Shown here piece by piece: positions 55,740 to 64,000 of a stretch of 64,000 nucleotides of DNA (position 1 is the first letter of the stretch; each line of letters starts with the position of its first letter). The notes beneath the pieces are model-generated. The model had not been told where the DNA came from. It ran no database searches and saw only the letters and a list, made by a program, of their open reading frames with translations. The DNA comes from Crocodylus rhombifer (Eukaryota; Chordata; Crocodylia; Crocodylidae): the NCBI GenBank assembly GCA_038503035.1, contig JAVSML010024326.1, forward strand, positions 496,001 through 560,000, written 5' to 3'. The translations under genes were made by a program, and so were the position numbers.

Positions 55740-56570
55740 CATGTGCCACACAGCCAAAGACTGGGAAGGGTAGAACTGCACCTCTTCCCATGGACCTGCC
55801 CATGATTACTCTAATCTGCATATTGTAATGAGCGGTGAGAGACACAAGGTTCAGGGTGCACAAATAGCAGCTACTGTCACTCCTAGCCCCTGGTGCCACC
55901 TCCACTTCTGCTTCCATGCAAGACACAGGCCCTAACTATTGTGCCTCTGCCCCAGTCAGCTCATTTCCAAACACCACAAAATTGAGGGGGATTCTGATTG
56001 GTAATCCCGTATAATCTAAAATGAGAAGTGGTAGCTGAACACTGCCCATTCAGCTTTTCTCTGCACTGCAAGGGAACAGTGTGGGGGTGGAGGGTGGGGT
56101 TGACCCCTGGATATCCTGGGGTAAAAAAAAAAATAAACACCAAAAAATGTGGAACAGCGCACAAGGAGCAGCCAGGCTCCTCAAAACGAGAGCCTGGCTG
56201 GCCGAAGCCACACTGCAGCTGCCAGCCAGGCTCTAAGCACCAGGATTGCCACTGCTGCAGCCCGGGAGGCATGTTTGCAGCTTTTGGGCACGTTTCCGAT
56301 TCTAGCCACCTGCCAAGGACTTCAAGTTCCTTCAAAAGTTCTAAAGCACTTATGTTTCCTCACTGAGGTAATGTTCTTTGCTTAAAACAATGAGTTGCTG
56401 TTGTAGTTGTATGCGGGGAATGGTAAATACCATAAAGAATACAGAACTGCCTACCCCCAGTTTTAAAAATCATTTTTCCAAGAACTGTTGGCCAGATCCA
56501 AACTGTAATAGAAAAAAAGTTGACATCATATGTCTTTCTGGCTTATTTTGTGGGTTCATATTTGTTCTCC
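55740..56570. other. Non-coding, possible decayed repeats
   Basis: Includes an A-rich tract at 56126-56149 and GC-rich text around 56150-56290 without recognisable ends. The overlapping open frames on both strands (55961-56385) lack domains. Confidence 0.35.
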
Positions 56571-56584
56571 TGAACAAATATATT

Positions 56585-57830
56585 CTGTTCTGGGGGCCTG
56601 GCCCCAAGCCAGGGGTTGGGACCCAAGCTGCCTTGAATGGCCAGGGTCTTGTCTGCATGCACAGGATATACAGGTAAGCACAGATGAGTCATACATTAGA
56701 CAATCTTTGTACAATACTATGCTCTCTATAAATGGAGGCCCAAAGTTATACTACCTCCACTGGTGACGAACCCTGCACAGGTGAGCAGCTGATATAAAAC
56801 TGTAAACCACAGGTTGGTACAGGTGAACAACAGGTAAGTCAGGTTAAATACAGGAAAATGACCAATAGATACAAACTAACCCAAATAAATAACAAACAAT
56901 CAATAGGTCCAGATAAATCTGGATAAGTACTGGTAAATACCAGTAGAACCCAGGGAAGGTATCAACCAAGGTTGCTATCCCAACTATATACATACATGCA
57001 TATAATAACCCTAAACAACAAATCTCACTATAAATAACAAAATATAAGGCACTTTCACAAAATATAAGGTGCGTTAACCTTAGACTAAATGTATCCCTTT
57101 AATCAGTGCCCAGAATGGTCCTGATGCATTGGCAGTACTCCTGCAATCAGTACAACTTCCCCGGGTTCTTGGCCTGCTGCTTAGGCAGGTCACCTTCCAA
57201 ACAGCCCACCTAAGAGGCCCAACCTGGGTGTTCTCTACCCTGTGGGAGATCATGTGTTCCCAGGTAACTCATGCTCTGGAGGAAATCACTTGGATGGTCC
57301 GCATCTCCTTGCTCCCGCTGCTCCTCTCTATCAAGGCCCCTGGGGCCAATGGCTCCTTGTGGATACTGCCTGCTGATGCCCTGTGTGCCATGGAATGCAC
57401 GGAGGGATCTGCCTTCTGGGGTGGGGGGGAAGTTGGAGGCCTGGGCCGCCTCATGTGGTACCAGGGCTTGGTCCACTCCCAGACACTCTGTGCAGCATTG
57501 TCTGCACCAAGCCACTGGCACTGTGCCAGTGGCCAGCGGCCCGAGCCACCTCAAATGGCTCCTAGAGCCTCTGATTTGCCATTCAACATCTGTGTACCGA
57601 GAAAGCCTGGTTACTTGCCAGGGAATGAGGGACCCAAACTACTCGGGCACTGGGGGCCTGGCCACAAGCCAGGGGTTGGGACCCGAGCTGCCTTGAATGG
57701 CTCTCAGGGTCCTGGCTCCATGCACTAAGTCATGCACCATGCTTCTGGCTGCCTGCCAGGGTTGCAGACCTGAGCCACCTCGAGCGACTCCCTGAGTCTG
57801 GGCCCCATGCCTTGCACTGTGCACTAGCTG
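56585..57830. repeat. GC-rich region with degenerate roughly 80-90-bp repeat units
   Basis: A unit of the form 'gggggcctggcc(c/a)caagcc', 'aggggttgggaccc(a/g)agc', 'tgccttgaatggc' occurs at about 56590-56640 and 57651-57703. More diverged versions lie at about 57530-57580 ('cggcccgagccacctcaaat', 'ggctcctagagcc') and 57745-57810 ('gttgcagacctgagccacct', 'cgagcgactccctgag'). This is a decayed tandem or dispersed unit. The 199-codon plus-strand frame at 57129-57728 runs through it and is Gly/Pro/Leu-rich with no domain; I do not treat it as a gene. Confidence 0.45.
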
Positions 57831-58039
57831 GGGCTGGAGCACCAGACTGGCATAGGGACTCTTTGGGGCTCTTCTGGATGCTGGCTCCGCCTGCTGGGCA
57901 GCTCTTCTCAGCTCTTCTGCCCCCCTTTCTTCTCTGTCCCCAGTGTGTCTTCCCTGCGTGCTGGGCATGCAGGTCCTTTTTATTCTCTTCAGAGACTGCA
58001 CCCCAAAGTTCTGCTGGACTGGCAGAGTGCACTCTTGAA

Positions 58040-58170
58040 CCAGGTCTGAGGCTTTTTTTTTTCCTCACCCTGAGCAGGGGCAGGGCAAAGCCCCTCCCAA
58101 AAGTTACTCAATTGGTGGATGGGCTCCACCAATCACAATGGAGATTCCCCGAGCCCAGCTGAGCTGGGCT
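58040..58170. other. Short CCAAT-box-bearing segment at the end of the GC-rich block
   Basis: Contains 'attggtgg', 'ccaccaatcacaatgg' and the palindromic 'gcccagctgagctgggc' (58153-58169). The two opposed CCAAT-type boxes within 30 bp look like promoter or LTR U3 sequence, but no TATA box or transcript evidence is visible. Purely suggestive. Confidence 0.25.
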
Positions 58171-59436
58171 GCATAGGTAAGTCCGCCACATTGGCCTTCC
58201 CATCTCATTTTACTTAATGATTTTGGAAATAGGTTGTTCACATGTTGGCATATTACCACATATATCCACATTGACATATTACATGCAGCCATCACATCAA
58301 GATTGCTAAAAGGATAAGCATTCTGAACCATACATATAAAAATACCACAGTTTTGATGCAACAGCTAGCAGCAGCGTTGAGTAAGATACAAAGACTATGC
58401 ACTGAATGGGTGGAATAAGCTTTCTTGTTTGAGATTCCAAATTCTCTTCTGAGCTCCACTGTGCTTTTCATATCTGACCCATGGTCCTAAATGGTACATG
58501 TCAAATGACTGATATCCCCATTTCTTTGCCTGTTCAAGAGCCTTTGTCAGCCCAAGGCAAGCACAATATATCAGACTCAGAAATGAAGAAAATGTTTTTG
58601 GATCATAAAGCTGCTGTCTCTTGCCTTAGTTGCTTCCTTTGCAGAAACAAACCTAACAATCATTGTCATCTGCTCTTTGCACTACCATTTTCAATACAGT
58701 CAAATGTGATAAAATAATACTTGATTGCTTTCAGGATCCTAGATATTTTTTCTCTGAGAAAGAGTATAAGTTTTCTCCAAGGTCATTCATTCTTTCAAAA
58801 CCACATCTAGGGCATTCCATAAATTTTAAAGAATGCCTTAATGTGTATAGAGGTTGTCACTTCACTTCATGGGCAATATTTTCTAATCCATGAATTCTGA
58901 ACAGATCAAAAAACCTTCCCAAAACTAACAGCTTGCTACTATTCCATAAGAGAATTAATTTGATGCTACTTTTTGTTTCTCTCCCATCAGAGCTTCCTTC
59001 CATCTCATTACTAAGTCTCTCCACATATGTTCATATGATCTGCCAATTTGTCATGTCCTTCTAGGATACTCAATATGTTTTTCCAATATCAAACACCATT
59101 CCTGACTAACATGAAAGCACCAGAAATAAATGACTTATAGAAGCAGCAATAAGTAGAATCAATTGGTGTGGAGTAGAAAAGCCACTCTCACTTAATGCAT
59201 TCTCTTTTTGAAAGCTAGTATGAAAAAATGAAGTTTCTACTTTTTTTATCCAATGAAAAACCCTTGCAATGCATTTAAAGGCCTAGCATTCACAAGCAGA
59301 GGCAAACCCTGTTACTGATTCCTGGCTTTTTGGCAGGATTTTTTAGAGCACCAGTGGCCTGCTACGTAATAATCCTGGGCAGCTTCTGAAGCTTTTAACC
59401 CCTGGACCGTTCACACATTAACACATGACACTAGTT
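58171..59436. other. Non-coding AT-rich DNA
   Basis: No transposon ends, RT blocks or RNA boxes recognised. The plus-strand frames at 58481-58893 have no domain. Confidence 0.45.
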
Positions 59437-59444
59437 TTAAGCAT
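59437..59444. repeat. Target site duplication, left copy (family A copy 7)
   Basis: 'ttaagcat' here is repeated exactly at 60479-60486, immediately outside both ends of the element between. Confidence 0.88.
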
Positions 59445-60478
59445 TAGGCCTGTGCAGAGCAGCTAGTATTCGCTGTGGATACCGATGATTTGGGGGACAG
59501 TAATTCAATTCGGTGATTCTGATCACTGTCCTGAATCAATTTGGCTGAATCTGATTTGGAGATTTGCCTCCCTGCTGCATCTACCAATCAGGCAAACCCA
59601 TCCCTTGCCTGCTCTTCCAGACCAGCAATGGCTGTCCAACCCACTGCAGCTCCTGGCACTTGAAACCTGTCCCCCTGACGCAGCAGGTGCTGCTGGGTGG
59701 GGGGCAATCCCTGCTGCCTCACACTGCGTGAGAGGCTCTGTCATGAGCCCCCAAACCCCCCTCACTCCCCCAGCTCCCCCCATGGCTTCCCTGCCCGTCC
59801 CAGCTCTGGCCCTCCAAGAAAAAAAAAACCCAAAAAACCCTGCACTCACCACTCCTGCTGCCCCCCGCTGCCCTGTGCCACATGAGGGGGCTCTGCACAA
59901 GCTCCTCAAAGCCCTGAGGCTGCTGCAGGAGTGGCAAGTCCTGGGTTGTTGTTTTTTTTCTTAAAGGGTCAGAGCTGGGGTGGGCAGGGCATCCATGGGG
60001 TGGGAGAGAGTGAGGGGGGGTCAGGGGGATCATGGCAGAGCCCTCCACGTGGCATGGGGCAGTGGGGAGCATCTGAGATTGCCCCCGGCCTGGCGGCACC
60101 TGGTGAGTGAAAGCTTTTTTTAAAGCAACATGTGCTGAGGCAGGTGGGGCAGCCATGGGAAGGCTGAGGGAGAGGGCAGGGCTAAGGTAGCAGGCAAGGG
60201 ATGGGGCCTGGCAGGGGTCCCCCCATGGTCCTGTCCTTCCTCCTTACCCCCCTCCCCTCTTTCAGCTCTGAGTCCAGCTGCAGCTCCCTGCTGCAGCCAC
60301 CAGGCACTGTCTGAATCACTGAAGCTCTCCAAATCTTTTTTGAAGATTTGTAGAACTTCAGATTGATTTGGATCTTTTAATCGGTCCCCTGATTCAATTC
60401 GGATTTGGTGATTCAGCCACCAAATCAGGCCAAATCTCCTCTGAATTGAATTGGCACCCAAAGCATCACACAGCCCTA
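59445..60478. mobile_element. Family A fold-back DNA transposon, copy 7 (perfect 8-bp duplication)
   Basis: The left 'taggcctgtgcagagcagc' and the right 'gcatcacacagcccta' are inverted and bordered by an exact 8-bp repeat. Outer arms carry 'gtgattctgatcactgtcc' and 'gattcagccaccaaatcagg'. The GC-rich inside is roughly palindromic (59590-59920 against 59950-60260), with matching words such as 'catgagggggctctgc' and 'gcagagccctccacgtgg' and opposed A and T runs at 59819-59837 and 59948-59958. Length and interior pair it with copy 1. Frames through it are GC-driven. Confidence 0.85.
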
Positions 60479-60774
60479 TTAAGCATTTGTTATGCAACTC
60501 AAAATTACACCACTCCAAGGCAAGATTGACTCTGATCCCTGCAACTCTGCTCATGTTATACTAAGCTGTAGCTACTCTAAGCTATATCTTAATGTAAACA
60601 CCCCACCCATCCCCCATCCCTTGCTGGCCCAGATAAGACCTACTGCCTCCTCTTGCCCTCCCCAGCACCTAGGGTGAGCACCTTTTCAAAATGGAAGGGT
60701 GGAATATATGCCTGCCTTCCCCCTCAGCCCACTGACTCAGGGCTAGGTTTATCAATTTCTGGCCTCTGAGGGGA

Positions 60775-61310
60775 CCTCAACCCATATCTCCTACTTTTGA
60801 GAAGAGTGCCCAAATCAGCAGCCTGGTTCCTGAAGCTGTGTCATGATGCTAGTTGGCATACAAAGTTGCTGGGGAAGGAGGAGTCTGATTCTGTAGTCAA
60901 ATGTTTTGACTCTACTACTCAGGAGTGGGGTGTCCCATTTCTGAAGTGTGATCCCAGGGCTATTTTGTTTTTTCAAGTACCTGGTTAATGTGAAATATAC
61001 ACAGGGTTCTGGCAGCAGGGACCTGTACTCAAGAGCATTCACTTCCAAGCAGTGACATAACCCAATCCTTAGCTGTAGACTTCTACAAGGAAGAGGTCCT
61101 CCAGCTCTCTTCTTGGAGCTGTGCTGCTGTGCAGACTGGAACAGAAAATTCACAAAGTCAGAAGAAGGTGGCACATGGGAGAGCCAGCTTCTGTAGCCCA
61201 AGTGTTTGGTTCTCCTGTTGTTTGCTGAAAAATCCATAGGCTGGTATAGGAGTAGAGATCTGAACCCATAACTTCTACCTAGTCAGCAACTTCTCACCAC
61301 TAGCTTCAGC
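60775..61310 (-). repeat. Two tRNA-derived SINE-like remnants
   Basis: On the minus strand, 'gtaggagatatgggttgagg' (near 60777-60800) and 'gtagaagttatgggttcaga' (near 61258-61282) are clear relatives: anticodon-arm to T-arm text with a B-box-like GGTTSARNTC. Upstream on the minus strand the second copy also shows 'tggtgagaagttgctgac', a possible A box. The 440 bp between may be the body of one copy. The minus-strand open frame at 60815-61237 is not supported as coding. Confidence 0.4.
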
Positions 61311-61339
61311 ACAATCAAAGAAACTTGGACAAGGAGGTT

Positions 61340-61530
61340 GCATCTACATGAGACACTAACTGCGCAGTAGCCCTGTACAACTGTGCAGTAGCATCACAAA
61401 GGTATTTGCCAGCACTACTGCAATGTAACTTGAGTTTCTGTGCATTTATTTAGTGCTTTTTTGTACAAGTAGTAAATAAATGCTCAGTAACGACTGTGCA
61501 GTAGCATCTCCTGTAGACACCACCATAATT
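61340..61530. mobile_element. Palindromic MITE-like element (relative of 12067-12331)
   Basis: 'tctacatgagacactaactg' on the left and 'gtagcatctcctgtagaca' on the right are inverted relatives. Inside, 'actgcgcagtag' and 'aactgtgcagtagc' appear on the left and 'cgactgtgcagtagc' on the right. The middle 'agcactactgcaatgtaact' resembles 'gctactgcgcagtaactc' of the 12.2 kb copy. No coding content. Confidence 0.45.
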
Positions 61531-61950
61531 TAAAAAAAATAAAAAATTGATCAGCTGTACTGATTCAGTCATCAGAGTAATAAAAAGCCTGATCTTAGTG
61601 TAATTCCTTTCAGTATAACATGCAGTCTAGATCAACATGCCAGCTTTCAAACTCTGCCCAGCTGCTCCATCCCACTCCTTCACTGAAAACAATTAACCTC
61701 ATGACAGTATAATAGGGTTGCAAGGTTACTACCTGCCATGTAAGAAAAGATCTGTGAGTTTCAGTGAAGCAAATGGTAAGCATATTAGCTTTACTTTTTA
61801 TCATTCCAACAGACAGAAACTAGAGCAGTTTCTTTGCTCCTGTTGTGATGTGGCTTTTGGTTAGCAGACATGTATCATCTTGCAGATCAGTACCTATCTG
61901 TGCAGGTGGTGTCACCAGCAGGGATTTGGCTTTTTTGACCATGTATGTAT
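61531..61950. other. Non-coding, no feature recognised
   Basis: Short AT-rich interval between a MITE-like element and a CR1. Nothing recognised. Confidence 0.45.
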
Positions 61951-61954
61951 AGAT

Positions 61955-62798
61955 GTGAGGGTTGAAAAGGACCTCAATAGGTCATCGAATCTGACCCCCT
62001 GCCCTTGGCAGGAAAGAGTGCTGGGGTCAAATGACCCCAGCTAGGTGCTTGTCCTATCTTATCTTGAAGACCCCCAAGGTAGGGAAGAGCACCACCTTCC
62101 TTGGAGGCTCATTCCAGATTCTGGGAACCCTTACCATAAAGAAGTTCTTTCTAATGTTCAACCTAAATTGCTTTCCATCAATTTATGGCCATTTTTCCTA
62201 GTTACTTCAGGGGGTGCCCTAGTAAATAGAGCATCTCCTATTCCCTGCTGCCCTCCCCTGATACATTTATAGGCAGCCACAAGATCACCTTTCAGCCTTC
62301 TCTTGCGAAGGCTCAAGAAATCTAGGTCCCTCAGTCTCTCCTCATAAGGCCTTGCCTACAGGCCTCTGACCATACAAGCAGCCCTCCTCTGAACCCTCTC
62401 AAGATTCTCCACATCCCTCTTGAAGTGCAACACCCAAAACTGGATGCAGTACTCCAACTGTGGCCTGACCAGTGCTGCATAGAAGGGAAGCATCACTTTC
62501 TTGGATTTGTTTATCATGCATTAGCAGATGCATGATAAAGTGCAGTTAGCCTTGTTCATCACTTCATCAGATTCATGAGTTGTATTCATCTTGGAGTCGA
62601 CTATGACTCCAAGATCCCTTTCTTCTGCTGTGCTGCTTAGAAGGTCATCTCCCAGCCTGTGAGTGTGTTGCTAGTTCTTTTTCCCAGGTGCAGCACTTCA
62701 CACTTGTCTTTGTTGAACTGCATCCTATTTCATTCTGCCCATTTTTCCAACCTGTCCAGATCCACCTGGATCCATTCCCTATCCCATGGGATGTTGTT
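61955..62798 (-). mobile_element. CR1 LINE 3' part, antisense, head-to-head with the next copy
   Basis: On the plus strand it opens with 'gggttgaaaaggacctcaat' and 'aggtcatcgaatctgacccc', the complement of the CR1 3' end. It runs back through the C-terminal RT (complement of [12 protein letters not shown] at about 62440-62480) to the region before KCEVLHLG (about 62690-62720) and the complement of WIQVDLDRLEKW (about 62745-62775). It stops at about 62798, where the next CR1 begins in the other orientation. No open frame survives across it. Confidence 0.82.
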
Positions 62799-63014
62799 CC
62801 AAGAAGAAGGATTCTTGGGAAGAGATGGGATCCACCTGATGGAGAGGGAAGAACTTCCTCACAGACAGGCTCACTAACCTAGTGAGAAAGGCTTTAAACT
62901 AGGTTTGCTGGGGAATAGAAAACAAAGCCCTGAGGTAAGTGGGGAAGTGGGAGACCTGGAGGAAAAGTGAGCAGGAGGGGGCAACAAGGGATGTGCTCTC
63001 ATCCTTCCTGAGAA

Positions 63015-63640
63015 ATGAGGGCAATCAATTACCTCAGGTGCCCGTACACAAATGCATGCAGCCTGAGAAACAAGCAGGAAGAATTGGAAGTCCTTGCACA
63101 GTCACAGATTTATGACATGATAGGAATAACAGAGACTTGGTGGGATAGCTCACATGACTGGAGCACTGTCATGGATGGGTACAAAGTGTTCAGGAAACAC
63201 AGGCAGGGGAGAAGAGGAGGAGGAGTTTCACTTTCTGTAAAAGAGCCATATAATTGCTCAGAGCTCCAGTATAAAACTGGAAATTGGTCTGTTGAAAGTC
63301 TCTGGGTTAAGGTTAAAGGGGAAAGCAACAAGGATGGTGTTGTACTGGGGGTCTGCTATAGAGCACCAGACCAGGAGGAAGTGGTGGATGAGGCTTTCTT
63401 TAAACAGCTAGAGGAAGGTTCCCAATCACAGGCCCTGCTTCTCATGGGGGACTTTAATCACCCAGATATCTGCTAGAAGTGCAATACAGCAGTGTGCAGG
63501 CAATCCAGGAGGTTTTTGGAGGGTGTTGGGGACAACTTCTTTTTGGTGCAAGGGCCAGAGTGGCCACCTAGGGACCGTGATCTTCTTGACCTGCTATTTA
63601 GAAAAGCTGGACATGGGCATATACAAGTACATGGGGCTGG
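63015..63640 (+). pseudogene. CR1 ORF2 endonuclease, nearly intact, one nonsense codon
   Basis: The frame starts MRAINYLRCPYTNACSLRNK and keeps the main blocks of the apurinic-type endonuclease: MIGITETWWDSSHDW (catalytic Glu), RRGGGVSLSVKE, VLGVCYRAPDQEEV and LLMGDFNHPDIC (GDFN). A TAG at 63474-63476 replaces the Trp that normally follows DIC; the same frame then continues from KCNTAVCRQSRRFLEG through WPPRDRDLLDLLFRKAG. The SDH block with the catalytic His, which should follow, is missing because of the deletion. This is the best-preserved endonuclease in the window but not functional. Confidence 0.83.
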
Positions 63641-64000
63641 GCAAGATGCACCTGAGGGTGATGAGGAGTTGGCTGATGACATTGCAGAGCCACTGGCTAT
63701 CATTTTTTAAAACTCATGGGAATCAGGCGAGGTCCCAGATTGGAAAAGGGCAAACAGTGCCCATATTTAAGGGAAAAAGGAGGATTCAGGAAACTACAGA
63801 CCAGTCAGCCTTACCTCAGTCCCTGGAAAAATCATGGAGCAGATCCTCAAGGAATCCATCTCCAAGTTCTTGGAGGAGAAAAAGGTGATTAGGAACAGTC
63901 AGTCATGCCTGACCTATCTGATTGCCTTCTACGAGCAGGTGACTGGCTCTGTCAATGCAGGGAGACCACTACATTCTTGCAGGCAAGCTAAGGAAGTATG
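63640..64000 (+). pseudogene. CR1 ORF2 N-terminal reverse transcriptase, partial
   Basis: After the deletion the sequence encodes DEELADDIAEPLAIIF then a stop. In another frame VPDWKRANSAHI-like text marks the W..A..PI block. Further on are words corresponding to the SLTSVPGK and NSQH region ('agaccagtcagccttacctc', 'aggaacagtcagtcatgcct'). The catalytic blocks A-C lie beyond the window. Several indels make a continuous protein impossible. Confidence 0.7.

Larger units (their letters stand above)
62799..64000 (+). mobile_element. CR1 LINE, sense, from the end of ORF1 to RT; cut by window end
   Basis: It begins inside the ORF1 esterase at FLGRDGIHL, the block V motif whose Asp and His complete the SGNH active site, followed by a frameshifted tail and the ORF1/ORF2 gap ('ggctttaaactaggtttgct'). 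ORF2 starts at about 63015 with the endonuclease. An internal deletion near 63610-63640 joins the endonuclease to the N-terminal RT region, which continues with frame changes to the window end. Confidence 0.85.

Noticed and set aside
57129..57728. A 199-codon plus-strand open frame as a gene
   Set aside because: It runs through a degenerate repeat, has competing open frames on both strands and no recognisable domain or splice signals.

Overview
This is vertebrate nuclear DNA, best explained as an intergenic or intronic stretch of a reptile genome, most likely a crocodilian (turtle less likely). The evidence is the abundance of CR1 LINEs, whose 3' ends carry the archosaur-type 'ggtcggact(a/t)gatgatct' tail followed by short ATTCTGA or AAACTATG repeats. 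They sit among hAT-like DNA transposons, a solo retroviral LTR and old SINE remnants, on an AT-rich background. A run of ten N shows that it is a draft assembly. I found no host gene that I can name, no rRNA or tRNA gene and no CRISPR array. Nearly every long open frame is a decayed CR1 frame or a chance frame in GC-rich repeat DNA.

Layout. 1-3.7 kb: AT-rich and empty, except for one exon-like frame on the minus strand. 3.7-4.7 kb: first copy of a fold-back DNA transposon family, called family A here (ends TAGG(G/C)CTGTGC, 8-bp target duplications). 4.7-9.4 kb: quiet. 9.4-10.7 kb: GC-rich block of unknown type. 12.1-15.6 kb: a nest in which a small palindromic MITE was hit by a family A element, which was itself hit by a CR1 and by an LTR. 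17.3-21.0 kb: the most complete CR1, with an SGNH-esterase ORF1 followed by endonuclease and reverse transcriptase. 21.2-22.2 and 24.9-25.4 kb: CR1 fragments, the second split by a hAT element. 27-28 kb: GC-rich hAT-like element. 28.2-29.0 kb: an unidentified Ser/Asp/Glu-rich open frame with a downstream polyadenylation signal. 30.3-32.5 kb: the largest intact family A element. 33.3-39.7 kb: two long antisense CR1 copies in tandem. 39.7-42.0 kb: two more hAT-like elements and a family A copy whose hairpin tip coincides exactly with the N gap. 44.8-45.6 kb: LTR-like segment. 50.6-54.1 kb: a composite hAT-like container holding two large adjacent palindromes, a family A element with a 32-bp perfect palindrome, and a young 5'-truncated CR1. 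56.6-58.1 kb: degenerate GC-rich minisatellite. 59.4-60.5 kb: another family A copy with a perfect target duplication. 62.0-64.0 kb: two CR1 copies head to head, the second running off the window.

How the parts relate. The CR1 copies encode, or once encoded, ORF1 (with an esterase-like domain) and ORF2 (apurinic-type endonuclease plus reverse transcriptase), the machinery of target-primed retrotransposition. All copies here are broken. The DNA elements are non-autonomous: they have terminal inverted repeats and target duplications but no transposase frame, so they must have been moved by a transposase encoded elsewhere. The most unusual feature of the window is family A and its relatives: long fold-back elements that keep similar ends but carry different GC-rich interiors.
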